From contig NZ_CP046914.1 of the NCBI RefSeq assembly GCF_009789675.1, positions 496,001 through 560,000 on the forward strand: a stretch of DNA of 64,000 nucleotides, read 5' to 3'. The position numbers and the translations under genes were made by a program. The notes below the pieces were generated by a model. It searched no databases. It saw nothing but the letters and a program-made list of their open reading frames with translations, and was not told the DNA's origin. The stretch comes from Paraburkholderia acidisoli (lineage in GTDB: Bacteria; Pseudomonadota; Gammaproteobacteria; Burkholderiales; Burkholderiaceae). Shown in pieces: positions 16,300-25,547 of this stretch (positions within the stretch are counted from its first letter, which is position 1; each line of letters opens with the position of its first letter).

Positions 16300-16989
16300 A
16301 TGCAGAAGATCGCGGGAATCAACAAAAAGGCCTTGGGCCATCAGGCCGCCGACTGGATCCGCAATGCCATCGCCGCCGGCAGCCTCGCGCCCGGCACGCG
16401 CTTGACCGAAATCGGGCTCGCCGAGCAGATCGGCCTGTCGCGCTCGACCGTGCGCTCCGCCATGGAGCGGCTTTCCGGCGAAGGCTTGCTGGTCCAGCAT
16501 CCGTATTCGGGCTGGGAGGTGATGTCCCTCACGACCAAGGATGCCGAAGACCTCTACGCGCTGCGCAGCACGCTCGAAGCCCTCGCGGCGCGCCTCGCCG
16601 CCGAACATCTCGACGACTCCGGCCGCGACGCGCTCCAGACCTCGCTCGCCACGCTCCACGCGGCGGTCGCCAGCGGCGACCGCGAAGCCATCGCGCAAGC
16701 CGACCTCGACGTGCATACGCTTATCGTCGAGTTGTCGGGGAACACGCGGCTCGGCAATCACTACGCGCAGGTCGCCGACCTCGCGCGCGTCTATATCCGC
16801 TGGACCAACACCATGCACGCGGGCAGCCTCGAACGCATGCTCAGCGATCACAGCGAACTCGTCGCGCGGATCATTGCGCGCGACGCGAGCGCCGCCGAGC
16901 AACTGGCCTTCGAGCACGTTTCGCGCAGCGGCAAGCTGCTCGTGCAGGCCATGAACGGCGCGCCCGAGTTCTCCATCAACTACGACTGA
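16300..16989 (+). CDS. GntR-family regulator with FCD domain, 229 aa
   Basis: The winged helix is at residues about 10-75 (GTRLTEIGLAEQIGLSRSTVRSAMERLSGEGLL), followed by a helical FCD ligand domain with the metal/acid-binding His and Asp residues in ADLDVHTLIVELSGNTRL and SDHSELVARI. FadR/VanR-type proteins bind organic acids and release DNA. It is divergent from the gluconate-type dehydrogenase operon, with palindromes between them, so control of that operon by a sugar acid is the natural guess. GGAGGGAG precedes the start codon. Normal length, nothing missing. Confidence 0.9.
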   Translation: MQKIAGINKKALGHQAADWIRNAIAAGSLAPGTRLTEIGLAEQIGLSRSTVRSAMERLSGEGLLVQHPYSGWEVMSLTTKDAEDLYALRSTLEALAARLAAEHLDDSGRDALQTSLATLHAAVASGDREAIAQADLDVHTLIVELSGNTRLGNHYAQVADLARVYIRWTNTMHAGSLERMLSDHSELVARIIARDASAAEQLAFEHVSRSGKLLVQAMNGAPEFSINYD

Positions 16990-17094
16990 CGACGCCAACC
17001 CGCGCGCGCCGCGCCCTCGCGCGAGGCAAGACGTAGCGCCGCGGCCCGCTCGATCAACGCGCGATCGGCACGCCAGTCACGCGGCAAACCCCGC

Positions 17095-18648
17095 TCACGC
17101 CACGCGATCTTCCAGACGGAACTGCGCCGCCGCTTCCGCGAGCTTGCGCGCCTGATCTTCCAGCGAACTCGCGGCCGCCGCGGCCTCCTCGACCAGCGCG
17201 GCGTTCTGCTGCGTGGCGTTGTCCATGTTGTTCACGGCGATGCTGACCTGGCTCAGGCCGTGGCTCTGCTCTTCCGTGGCCGCGGCGATCTCCGCCATGA
17301 TCGCGTTGGTGCGCGCGACCGCGTCGATCAGCTCGCTCATGGTGTTGCCCGCCTCGCCCACGAGCTTCGCGCCGTCGTCGATGCGCGAGGTGGAATTCGC
17401 GATCAGGTCGCGAATCTCCTTCGCCGCCGCCGAGGAACGCTGCGCGAGCGTGCGCACTTCGCCCGCGACCACGGCAAAGCCGCGCCCCTGGTCGCCCGCG
17501 CGCGCCGCTTCCACGGCCGCGTTGAGCGCGAGAATGTTGGTCTGGAACGCGATGCCTTCGATGATCGACGTGATCTCGGCCACGGCCGTCGAGCTTTGGC
17601 TGATGTCGCCCATCGTCTGCACCACGCGCGTCACCACTTCATGGCCGCGCCGCGCGATATCCGACGCCGACGAAGACAGCTCGCTCGCGCGATGCACGTT
17701 CTCCGCGTTCTGGCGCACCGTGCTCGACAGTTGCTCCGCGCTCGTGGCCGTTTCCTGCAACGCCGAAGCCTGCGACTCCGTGCGCGCCGACAAATCGGCA
17801 TTACCGGCGGCGATCTGGCGCGTGGCCGAAGCGATCGCGTTGCTGCCTTCGCTCAAGGTGCTGACCGTGCGGCGCAGGTTCGACTGCATCTCGGCGAGAC
17901 CGCCCAGCATGCGGCCCATTTCGTCATGGCTGCGCACGTCGATACGGCGGCCCAGGTTGCCTTGCGCGATCTGGCCGAAATGCGCCACGGCGTCGTTCAC
18001 CGGACCGAGAATCGCGCGGCGCAGGAAATACCAGCTGCCGAACGCGGCGCACAGCCCGGCCACGATCGCCGCGATGCTGCCCGCGAGGAACCACTGATAG
18101 CGGCGCTCCGTGGCTTCGTACTCTTCCTTCGACTGCTTGAACTGATACGTCTTGAGCGCGTTCGCCGCTTCCTGCATCGTCGTGTAGATCTTGCCCACGC
18201 TGAACATCAGCTTGAGGATCTCGTCGCGGTCGCCGCGCTCCGTGGCTTCGCGAAAGCGCGTGAGTTCCGCCTCGGTCGCCTGGTACTGCTGCGTCACGCC
18301 GGCCGCGAGGCGGTCTTCTTCGGCGTCGCGCGGCAACGCGAGATATTTCTGCCATGCCGCGTCGGCGGCGTCGCGCACTTCCTTTTCCTTGCCGTACATG
18401 TTGCGCGCGTCGTCCGAGCCCGGATTGATCGCCGCGCGGTCGAGCGAGGTGCGCTGACGGCCGACCATGATCGTCATCTCGCCCACGGCGATCGACTTCG
18501 GCAACTGTTCGGAATACGTGTGACGGTTCGCGTTGTTGCTGGTGACCATGCCGGCCAGGCCGAAGGCGCCGATAACAACCAGCAGGACGCCGAGAAAGGA
18601 CATGGCCGCGACAAGACGGCCGTTGATCGAGAGATGGGAGCGCAACAT
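17095..18648 (-). CDS. Methyl-accepting chemotaxis protein, 517 aa
   Basis: Transmembrane chemoreceptor. TM1 lies at about residues 8-30, a periplasmic four-helix-bundle sensor (Tar/Tsr-like, about 150 residues) follows, then TM2 near 190-210, HAMP and the cytoplasmic signalling hairpin, with the highly conserved tip [31 protein letters not shown]. Methylation-helix Gln/Glu pairs flank it. The start at 18648 is chosen because the receptor's basic N-terminus begins there; a frame to 18696 adds 16 unlikely residues. No C-terminal NWETF-like CheR tether is seen. The ligand is unknown. It is a single gene. Confidence 0.93.
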   Translation of the reverse strand: MLRSHLSINGRLVAAMSFLGVLLVVIGAFGLAGMVTSNNANRHTYSEQLPKSIAVGEMTIMVGRQRTSLDRAAINPGSDDARNMYGKEKEVRDAADAAWQKYLALPRDAEEDRLAAGVTQQYQATEAELTRFREATERGDRDEILKLMFSVGKIYTTMQEAANALKTYQFKQSKEEYEATERRYQWFLAGSIAAIVAGLCAAFGSWYFLRRAILGPVNDAVAHFGQIAQGNLGRRIDVRSHDEMGRMLGGLAEMQSNLRRTVSTLSEGSNAIASATRQIAAGNADLSARTESQASALQETATSAEQLSSTVRQNAENVHRASELSSSASDIARRGHEVVTRVVQTMGDISQSSTAVAEITSIIEGIAFQTNILALNAAVEAARAGDQGRGFAVVAGEVRTLAQRSSAAAKEIRDLIANSTSRIDDGAKLVGEAGNTMSELIDAVARTNAIMAEIAAATEEQSHGLSQVSIAVNNMDNATQQNAALVEEAAAAASSLEDQARKLAEAAAQFRLEDRVA

Positions 18649-18838
18649 CGTCGTAAGGTTCTGGTAGTCCGGAGTGGGGAGCGAGCAATCAGCCAATCGC
18701 TTGGCTCAACCCACATATCGGCCCTGTAACCGGTAACTTGAGCAAAAACCGCAACAATGGAGAATCGAAATCGTTTGCATGATCCGGGTGCACGAATAAT
18801 CGGCACATAACCCGCTTACGGCACCAGCGCGGTGCGAA

Positions 18839-19747
18839 TTACGCCTCGCTTGCACGCTCGTTACGCTTCGCGTGCTGCCGGATCAATTTTGCGAGCGCCT
18901 GCGCATGCGACGACTGCCGGTCGAAGCGCGAGCGCAACAAACTGAGCGTGAGCGGAATTTCCTCGGCGAGCGGCTTCACGGTCACGCCGGTCCAGCCGTG
19001 CCCCGCCACCGAGAACTCGTCGACGATCGCCACGCCCACGCCCTCGCGCACGAACGCGCACGCCGACTCCGCCCGCACGATTTCCACCGCCGGCCGCCAC
19101 GGCTGCCCCACGCGCTCGAACGCGCTCGACATCAGCCGGCCGAAGGGAATGTTGCGCGCATAGCCGATCAGCGGGTAGTCGGCGATCTGGCGAATCTCCA
19201 CGGCGTCCTGGCGCGCGAGCGGATGCGCGTCCGGCATGATGCAGACCATGCGCCCGGCCACGAACGGCTCGACGGTCAGGTTCGGATGATCGAGCGGCAA
19301 CACCGAAACCGCGAGTTCGACCTTGCGCGCGAGCAGTTCGTCGGCGATGTTCGAGAGCAGCGTGGTGTGGAATTTGAGCCGCACGTGCGGATACGCCTTC
19401 ATATAGGCGGCCACCACGGGCGGAATGAAGTTGAGCGCGAGACTCGGGCTCGTGCAGAAACGCAGCGCGCCCGCCGGGTTCGACGAAAGATCGCGCGCGA
19501 ATTCGTCGATACGCACGGCCTCTTCGAACATCGTCTCCACTTCCTTGAACAGCAGATGCGCCTCCGCCGTGGGCGTGAGCCGGCCGCGATCGCGGTCGAA
19601 CAGGCGAATGCCGAGCGTCTGCTCCGTGTGCGCGACGAGACGGCTCACGGCGGGCTGCGAGATGTACAGGAGACGCGCCGCGCCGTTCATCGAGCCCGTG
19701 AGCATCACGGCGCGAAAGGCCTCCATCTGGCGCAGCTTGAAGCGCAT
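18839..19747 (-). CDS. LysR-family regulator, 302 aa
   Basis: N-terminal winged helix (RQMEAFRAVMLTGSMNGAARLLYISQPAVSRLV) and a C-terminal two-lobed effector domain. The start at 19747 gives the usual LysR N-terminus; the extension to 19798 is rejected. It is divergent from the 3-hydroxyisobutyrate-dehydrogenase-like gene with 106 bases between the starts, so it most likely controls the catabolic operon 19854-27390. The effector is unknown; in such systems it is often the pathway substrate or a CoA/acid intermediate. Confidence 0.92.
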   Translation of the reverse strand: MRFKLRQMEAFRAVMLTGSMNGAARLLYISQPAVSRLVAHTEQTLGIRLFDRDRGRLTPTAEAHLLFKEVETMFEEAVRIDEFARDLSSNPAGALRFCTSPSLALNFIPPVVAAYMKAYPHVRLKFHTTLLSNIADELLARKVELAVSVLPLDHPNLTVEPFVAGRMVCIMPDAHPLARQDAVEIRQIADYPLIGYARNIPFGRLMSSAFERVGQPWRPAVEIVRAESACAFVREGVGVAIVDEFSVAGHGWTGVTVKPLAEEIPLTLSLLRSRFDRQSSHAQALAKLIRQHAKRNERASEA

Positions 19748-19853
19748 GACAAGGTGTCTCCGATAACGTTCTGTTATGTCCCCAAGGGGATAAAGCATAA
19801 GGCAAGTTCGGCGCTTTTGGGTAAGCTCGAAGCGAATTATGGAGACACACTCA

Positions 19854-20804
19854 ATGTCAGAAACTTATAAGAGCGAACCCGTCCAGCGCATTGGCTTTAT
19901 CGGACTGGGCATGATGGGTTTGCCGATGCTCGAAAACCTCGCCACGCAAGGCGCCGCCAGCGGCTTCGAGATCCTCGCCTTCGACACCGCGAACGCGCCC
20001 TTCGAGAAACTGGCCGCGCATGCGGCGTGGGGCACGACGCTGCGGCGCGCCGCGACGCTCGACGAATTCGCTGCCGTCGACGCGGTCATCACCATGCTGC
20101 CGAACAGCACGATCACGAACGCCGTGGTCGCGGGCGCGGGCGGCAAGCCCGGTCTCGTCGACGTGCTGAAGCCGGGCGCCATCGTCATCGACATGGGATC
20201 GTCCAATCCCGGCGACACCATGGAACTGGCCGCGTTGCTCGCAAAGGCGGGCGCCACGCTGATCGACGCACCGGTTTCGGGCGCCGTGGCCAAGGCGCGC
20301 ACCGGCACGCTCACGATCATGGTGGGCGGCCCGGAGGCGGCCTGCGCGCGCGCCCGGCCGATCCTGGAGAAGATGGGCAACAACCTGATCGCCACCGGCA
20401 AGGTCGCTTCCGCACATGCGATGAAGGCGCTCAACAACTACGTGTATGCGGCGGGTCTGCTCGCGGCTTCCGAGGCGCTTCTGATCGCCTCGCGCCTCGA
20501 CCTCGACCTCGCGCGCTTCACCGACGTGCTCAACGCCTCGAGCGGCCGCAACGTCGCGACGGAGACCAAGCTCAGCCAGTTCATCATTCCCGGCACCTTC
20601 TCGGCGGGCTTCGCGCTGCGTCTGCAAGCGAAGGACATCGCCACGGCCGCCACGCTGCAAACGCTCACGGGCGTGGAAGCGCCGCAGCTCAACCTGTGCA
20701 AGGCGCTCTGGACCGAAGCCAGCGCCGCGCTCGAACCGGCCGCCGACAACACGGAGATCTTCCGCTTCCTGCAACAGCGCAACGAAGCGGCCGTGGATTC
20801 CTAA
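19854..20804 (+). CDS. NAD(P)-dependent 3-hydroxyisobutyrate dehydrogenase-family oxidoreductase
   Basis: Beta-hydroxyacid dehydrogenase of 316 aa. IGFIGLGMMGLPMLENL near residue 13 is the Rossmann dinucleotide motif, APVSGAVAKARTGTLTIMVGG carries the substrate-binding DAPVSGG-type motif, and the lysine of MKALNNYVYA lies in the catalytic NxxK-like helix. Family members oxidise 3-hydroxyisobutyrate or reduce tartronate semialdehyde. The start at 19854 uses GGAG nine bases upstream. It is the first gene of a run of eight plus-strand genes and probably handles a hydroxy-acid or semialdehyde in that pathway. Confidence 0.9.
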   Translation: MSETYKSEPVQRIGFIGLGMMGLPMLENLATQGAASGFEILAFDTANAPFEKLAAHAAWGTTLRRAATLDEFAAVDAVITMLPNSTITNAVVAGAGGKPGLVDVLKPGAIVIDMGSSNPGDTMELAALLAKAGATLIDAPVSGAVAKARTGTLTIMVGGPEAACARARPILEKMGNNLIATGKVASAHAMKALNNYVYAAGLLAASEALLIASRLDLDLARFTDVLNASSGRNVATETKLSQFIIPGTFSAGFALRLQAKDIATAATLQTLTGVEAPQLNLCKALWTEASAALEPAADNTEIFRFLQQRNEAAVDS

Positions 20805-20885
20805 GCCTCGATTCACGCAAACATTCGCGCGGCGCGGCAGCGCCAACCCCGCCCCGTCGCGCCCGACTCAAATTCTGGAGACAGC

Positions 20886-21467
20886 ATGGCATTGATCGAA
20901 ATCCGCAAGCGCAGTCTGGTGATCGAAACCACGTATCACGAAGGCGGTCCCGTTGCCGCCACGCCGCTCAAGCTGGCCGCCGCCGCCGCCGTGATCCGCA
21001 ACCCTTACGCGGGCAAGTACGAGCCGGACCTGATGCCGTTCATGGCAGAACTGCGCTCGCTCGGCCACGAGCTGGCCACCGAACTCGTGCAGACGCTCGG
21101 CGGAAAAGATAACGTCGAGGTCTACAGCAAGGCCGCGATCGTCGGTATCGAAGGCGAAATGGAACACGGCGCGGTGTGGCACGAAGCCGGCGGCTGGGCC
21201 ATGCGCGAAGTGCTCGGCCAGCCCAAGGCGATGGTGCCCGCCAACAAGGCCGTGGCGACGGTGGGCTACCGCATCATGGTGCCCGTGCACTACGTGCATG
21301 CTTCCTATGTGCGCAGCCATTTCAACAGCATCGAAGTGGGCATCCAGGATGCGCCGCGTCCGCGTGAAATTCTCTTCGCGCTGGTGATGGGCACGGGCGG
21401 CCGCGTGCATTCGCGCCTGGGCGGACTCAAGAAAGAGGACGTCAAGGTCCACGACGGTCAACGGTAA
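20886..21467 (+). CDS. Amino acid synthesis family protein (DUF1185), 193 aa
   Basis: The pattern of this 193-residue protein (IRKRSLVIETTYHEGG, a central EMEHGAVWHEAGGWAMRE, and VGYRIMVPVHYVHASYVRSHFNS) matches the family annotated as 'amino acid synthesis' (PF06684, DUF1185). No reaction is established for the family. Conserved His residues in HGAVWHEAGG and HYVHASYVRSH could be catalytic or metal-binding. GGAG precedes the start. In several proteobacteria such genes sit with carboxylic-acid catabolic genes, as here between a hydroxyacid dehydrogenase and an MHS carrier. Confidence 0.82.
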   Translation: MALIEIRKRSLVIETTYHEGGPVAATPLKLAAAAAVIRNPYAGKYEPDLMPFMAELRSLGHELATELVQTLGGKDNVEVYSKAAIVGIEGEMEHGAVWHEAGGWAMREVLGQPKAMVPANKAVATVGYRIMVPVHYVHASYVRSHFNSIEVGIQDAPRPREILFALVMGTGGRVHSRLGGLKKEDVKVHDGQR

Positions 21468-21531
21468 CGCTCAACGGCAAGACCCGTACCGGCCATAGCC
21501 GGACGGGAATAGAACAAAACAAGGAGGCAAC

Positions 21532-22857
21532 ATGAGCCAGTTCGAATCGCCGGCGGTGCCGCTGGACGACTCTCAAACGCATGCCTCGTTCGCGAGCGCG
21601 TCCATGCCCGTGCGCTCCGTGGTGGCGGGCACGATCGGCAACGCCTTCGAGTGGTTTGACTGGTCGGTGTACACCACCTTCGCGGTGTTCTTCGGTCACC
21701 GGTTCTTTCCCTCCGGCAACGCGACATCGGCACTGCTCTCGACCTTCGCGGTGTTCGCCGTGGGCTTCGCCATGCGGCCGCTCGGCGGCTGGGCGATCGG
21801 CACGCTCTCCGACCGCTACGGCCGCCGTACCGCGTTGACCATCTCGATCGTGATGATGGCGGGCTCGTCGCTCGCCATCGCCTGCTTGCCGACCTACGAA
21901 ACCATCGGCATGGCGGCGCCTTCGCTGCTTGTGCTGTTCCGGCTGATCCAGGGCCTCGCCGTGGGCGGCGAATACGCGGCGGCCACCACCTTCGTCGGCG
22001 AAACCGCGCCTGCCAAACGGCGCGGCTATTACGGCAGCTGGGTGTTCTTCACCACGGCGCTCGGCTTGCTGCTGGCCTCCGCGCTCGCGTGGCTGCTCAC
22101 GCATCTGCTCTCGCGCGAAGCCATGTCGGATTACGGCTGGCGCATTCCGTTCGTGATTGGTGGCATCGGCGCGTTCGTGGGCTTCTGGATTCGTCGCACC
22201 GTGTCGGAAACGCCCGCCTATCTCGCGATGGAAAAGCGCCGCGAGTCCGCGCCCAAGCGTTCGCTCGCGTGGCTGTTGCGCGAGCATCGCGGCGCGACGC
22301 GGCGCCTGATCGGCTTCAGCGTGCTCGGCGCATTCGCGTTCTATCTGTTCACCGGCTATCTGCCCGTCTACGCGATCCAGCACGCGGGCGCGACACCCGG
22401 CGACGCCTATGCCGCCACCACCATCGGCCTCTTGATCTACATGCTTTCGCAGCCGCTGTTCGGCATGCTGTCCGACCGTATCGGCCGCCGCCCGCAGCTG
22501 CTCGTCTATGCGCTCGGCTACGCGCTGTTCGTGTATCCCGTGGTGCTCGCCACGGGCGCGTCCATTCTCTCGATTCTGCTCGTCGACCTGTTCGGGCTGC
22601 TGCTGTACGGCATGTATTCGGCGATCGCGCCCGCGGTCATGGTCGAGATGTTCAGCACCGAAGTGCGCGGCGTGGGCATCGGCACCGTCTACAACACCGT
22701 GGTCGCGCTGCTCGGCGGCACGACGCCGTATCTGATGGCATGGCTGCAATCGCATCAGCACGAGAACTGGTTCCTGCTCTACGTGAGCGCGGGCGCCGTG
22801 GTGAGTCTCGTGACCTACTGGCGGATGCCGGAAACGAAGGGCCGCGCGCTTACGTAA
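21532..22857 (+). CDS. MFS carrier, metabolite:H+ symporter (MHS) family, 441 aa
   Basis: Inner-membrane proton symporter for organic acids. GNAFEWFDWSVYTTFAVFFGHRFFP near residue 37 is the MHS family start (helix 1), followed by GGWAIGTLSDRYGRRTAL (motif A) and RLIQGLAVGGEYAAATTFVGE (the helix 4 signature); a second RIGRR loop begins the C-half. A textbook AAGGAGG ribosome-binding site precedes the start. Given its place before CoA-transferase and acyl-CoA dehydrogenase genes, it most likely imports the acid they degrade. KgtP, ProP and ShiA are homologues with different substrates, so the cargo is open. Confidence 0.92.
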   Translation: MSQFESPAVPLDDSQTHASFASASMPVRSVVAGTIGNAFEWFDWSVYTTFAVFFGHRFFPSGNATSALLSTFAVFAVGFAMRPLGGWAIGTLSDRYGRRTALTISIVMMAGSSLAIACLPTYETIGMAAPSLLVLFRLIQGLAVGGEYAAATTFVGETAPAKRRGYYGSWVFFTTALGLLLASALAWLLTHLLSREAMSDYGWRIPFVIGGIGAFVGFWIRRTVSETPAYLAMEKRRESAPKRSLAWLLREHRGATRRLIGFSVLGAFAFYLFTGYLPVYAIQHAGATPGDAYAATTIGLLIYMLSQPLFGMLSDRIGRRPQLLVYALGYALFVYPVVLATGASILSILLVDLFGLLLYGMYSAIAPAVMVEMFSTEVRGVGIGTVYNTVVALLGGTTPYLMAWLQSHQHENWFLLYVSAGAVVSLVTYWRMPETKGRALT

Positions 22858-23023
22858 GCGCAGCGCGGGCGTGGCGGCGCGTCGATCTCACGCTATCGCC
22901 GTGAGAAGGCCGCGCCGCGCCGATTCGCTGTCGAGCCACTTCGAGCCGAAGCCGAGCCGCAGTCGAGCCCAACATAAACGCCGCGTTGTCCGCACGAGGC
23001 GCGCGGCAAGGAGACGCCGCAAC

Positions 23024-24325
23024 ATGGCAGGATCGCTTTCGCATCTGCGCGTGCTGGATCTGTCGCGGGTGCTCGCGGGACCGTGGGCCGCGCAGACGCT
23101 CGGCGATCTGGGCGCCGAGATCATCAAGGTCGAAAAGCCCGGCAGCGGCGACGACACGCGCACGTGGGCGCCGCCCTTCGTGAAGGACGCCAACGGCGCC
23201 GACACGCGCGAATCCGCGTATTTCATGTGCACCAACCGCAACAAGAAGTCGGTGGCGATCGACTTCACGCAGGCCGAAGGCCAGGCGCTGGTGCGCGAAC
23301 TGGCCGCGCAATCCGACGTGCTGATCGAGAACTTCAAGGTGGGCGGCCTCAAGCAATACGGCCTCGACTTCGCCGCGCTGCACGCGCTGAACCCGCGCCT
23401 CGTCTACTGCTCGGTCACGGGCTTCGGGCAGACCGGCCCGTATGCGCCGCGCGCGGGCTACGACTTCCTGATCCAGGGCATGGGCGGCTTGATGAGCATC
23501 ACCGGCCGCCGCGACGACGAGGCGGGCGCGGGACCGCTCAAGGTGGGCGTCGCGCTCACCGACGTGATGACGGGCCTCTACGCCTCCACCGCGATCCTCG
23601 CCGCGCTCGCGCATCGCGACCGCACGGGCGTTGGCCAGCATATCGACATGAGCCTGCTGGACGTGCAGATCGCGTGTCTCGCCAATCAGTCGATGAACTA
23701 TCTGAACACGGGCGAAGCGCCGCGCCGGCTCGGCAACGCGCACCCGAACGTGGTGCCCTACCAGGACTTTCCCACCGCCGACGGCGACATGATTCTCGCG
23801 GTTGGCAACGACGGCCAGTTCGCGCGCCTGTGCGCGGCGCTCGGCCAGCCGGAGCTCGCTAGCGACGCGCGTTACGCGACCAACGCGGCGCGCGTGGCAA
23901 ATCGCGAGACGCTGATCCCGCGCTTGCGTCAGCTCACCGTGCACCGCAGCACCGACGCGTGGGTCGCGTTGCTCGAAGCGGCCAACGTGCCGTGCGGCCC
24001 GATCAACGATCTCGCGCGCGTGTTCCGCAACCCGCAGGTGGTCGCGCGCGGCGTGCGCGTGGAGATGACGCATCCGCAGGTGGGCAGCATTCCGCTCGTG
24101 GCGAGCCCGATGCGCTTGTCGGCTTCGCCGGTCGAATATCGCGAGCCGCCGCCGCTGCTCGGCGAGCACACCGCCGCGGTGCTGCGCGACCTGCTGCATC
24201 TCGACGATGCGGCGCTCGAGCGCCTCGTTTCGGCGCGCGTGATCGCCGCTGCACCTGTCGATTCGGGCGCCGATTCGGGCACGAATGCGAAAGCGCACGC
24301 CGCCGCCCCTTCCACCGCTTCATGA
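23024..24325 (+). CDS. CaiB/BaiF-type (class III) CoA-transferase, 433 aa
   Basis: Transfers CoA from a donor acyl-CoA to a carboxylic acid. Typical features are LRVLDLSRVLAGPWAAQTLGDLGAEIIKVE at the N-terminus, NRNKKSVAIDF, SVTGFGQTGPYA, and an aspartate in ALTDVMTGLYAS at the position of the catalytic Asp that forms the acyl anhydride. The start at 23024 has AAGGAG ten bases upstream; the frame from 22871 is rejected. It probably activates the pathway acid for the acyl-CoA dehydrogenase pair that follows 10 bases later. Paralogous to the CoA-transferase at 34486. Confidence 0.92.
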   Translation: MAGSLSHLRVLDLSRVLAGPWAAQTLGDLGAEIIKVEKPGSGDDTRTWAPPFVKDANGADTRESAYFMCTNRNKKSVAIDFTQAEGQALVRELAAQSDVLIENFKVGGLKQYGLDFAALHALNPRLVYCSVTGFGQTGPYAPRAGYDFLIQGMGGLMSITGRRDDEAGAGPLKVGVALTDVMTGLYASTAILAALAHRDRTGVGQHIDMSLLDVQIACLANQSMNYLNTGEAPRRLGNAHPNVVPYQDFPTADGDMILAVGNDGQFARLCAALGQPELASDARYATNAARVANRETLIPRLRQLTVHRSTDAWVALLEAANVPCGPINDLARVFRNPQVVARGVRVEMTHPQVGSIPLVASPMRLSASPVEYREPPPLLGEHTAAVLRDLLHLDDAALERLVSARVIAAAPVDSGADSGTNAKAHAAAPSTAS

Positions 24326-24335
24326 CGTCACCACG

Positions 24336-25520
24336 ATGATCGACTCCCTCGACTACGTGAGCCTCCCGCCCGACGCGGCGGCCTTGCGCCAGGACGTGCG
24401 CGCATTCCTCGCCGATGCGCTGCGCGACGTGCCGCCCAGCACGCGCGCGCGCTCCTGGATTGGCTTCGACGCGAACTTCAGCCGCGCGCTCGGCACACGC
24501 GGCTGGCTTGGCCTCACGCTGCCGCGCGATTACGGCGGCGCGGCGCTCGGCCCGTTCGCGCGTTTCGTGATCGTCGAGGAACTGCTCAACGCGGGCGCGC
24601 CCGTGGGCGCGCACTGGATCGCCGACCGCCAAAGCGGCCCGCTGATACTCGGCTACGGCACCGAGGCGCAAAAAGCGTTTTACCTGCCGCGCATTTGCCG
24701 TGGCGAAGCGTTCTTCTGCATCGGCATGAGCGAGCCCAATTCGGGCTCCGATCTCGCGAGCGTGCGCACGCGCGCGCATCGCAGCGACGACGGCAGCTGG
24801 CGCCTCGCCGGTCACAAGATCTGGACGACGCAAGCCGACGAGGCGCACTACATGATCGCGCTCGTGCGCACCTCGGGCAGCGCGGAAGATCGCCACAAGG
24901 GGCTGTCGCAATTCGTGATCGACCTGAAGCAGCCCGGCATCAACGTGCGCCCGATCCAGGACCTCACCGGCGACAGCCACTTCTGCGAAGTGTTTTTCGA
25001 CGATGTCGCGCTGCCGCCCGACGCGCTGATCGGCAAGGAAGGCGACGGCTGGCACCAGGTCACGGCCGAACTCGCCTTCGAGCGCAGCGGGCCCGAGCGC
25101 ATCTATTCGAGCGTCGTGCTGATGGACGAATGGGCCGATCACGTGCGACGCCGCGCCCGACGTTTGCCCGCGTCGGCACCGGATCGCGGCGAGCGTGTCG
25201 CCGCCGGCCGCATGATCGCGACGCTCGCCACGTTGCGCGCGATGTCGCTGGCCGTGGTCGCGAAGCTTGCGGCGGGCGAGTCGCCGGCCACCGTGGCCGC
25301 GCTCACCAAGGATCTCGGCACCGGGTTCGAACAGCAGGTGCCGCTGTGGATTGCCGACCAGCTGGCGATGCAACCCGTGGACGAACCGGACCACACGACG
25401 CCCGACGAACTGCTGCGCACGCTCGCCTTCGTCACGCATATCGCGCCGTCGTACTCGCTGCGCGGCGGCACGCGCGAGATTCTGCGCGGCATGATCGCGC
25501 GCGGGCTGGGGCTGCGCTGA
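24336..25520 (+). CDS. Acyl-CoA dehydrogenase, first subunit of a pair, 394 aa
   Basis: FAD-dependent desaturase of acyl-CoA thioesters. Full three-domain length. CIGMSEPNSGSDLASVRT and HKIWTTQADEAHYMIALVRT are the two family signatures (FAD and substrate binding), and the C-terminus ends SLRGGTREILRGMIARGLG, the usual FAD/base region of this subgroup. The start is the ATG at 24336, after the CoA-transferase stop at 24325. The next gene is a shorter homologue, so the active form may be an alpha2beta2 heterotetramer, as for steroid side-chain dehydrogenases. Confidence 0.9.
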   Translation: MIDSLDYVSLPPDAAALRQDVRAFLADALRDVPPSTRARSWIGFDANFSRALGTRGWLGLTLPRDYGGAALGPFARFVIVEELLNAGAPVGAHWIADRQSGPLILGYGTEAQKAFYLPRICRGEAFFCIGMSEPNSGSDLASVRTRAHRSDDGSWRLAGHKIWTTQADEAHYMIALVRTSGSAEDRHKGLSQFVIDLKQPGINVRPIQDLTGDSHFCEVFFDDVALPPDALIGKEGDGWHQVTAELAFERSGPERIYSSVVLMDEWADHVRRRARRLPASAPDRGERVAAGRMIATLATLRAMSLAVVAKLAAGESPATVAALTKDLGTGFEQQVPLWIADQLAMQPVDEPDHTTPDELLRTLAFVTHIAPSYSLRGGTREILRGMIARGLGLR

Positions 25521-25547
25521 CCGTTCACCAGGACACCCGAGGATACG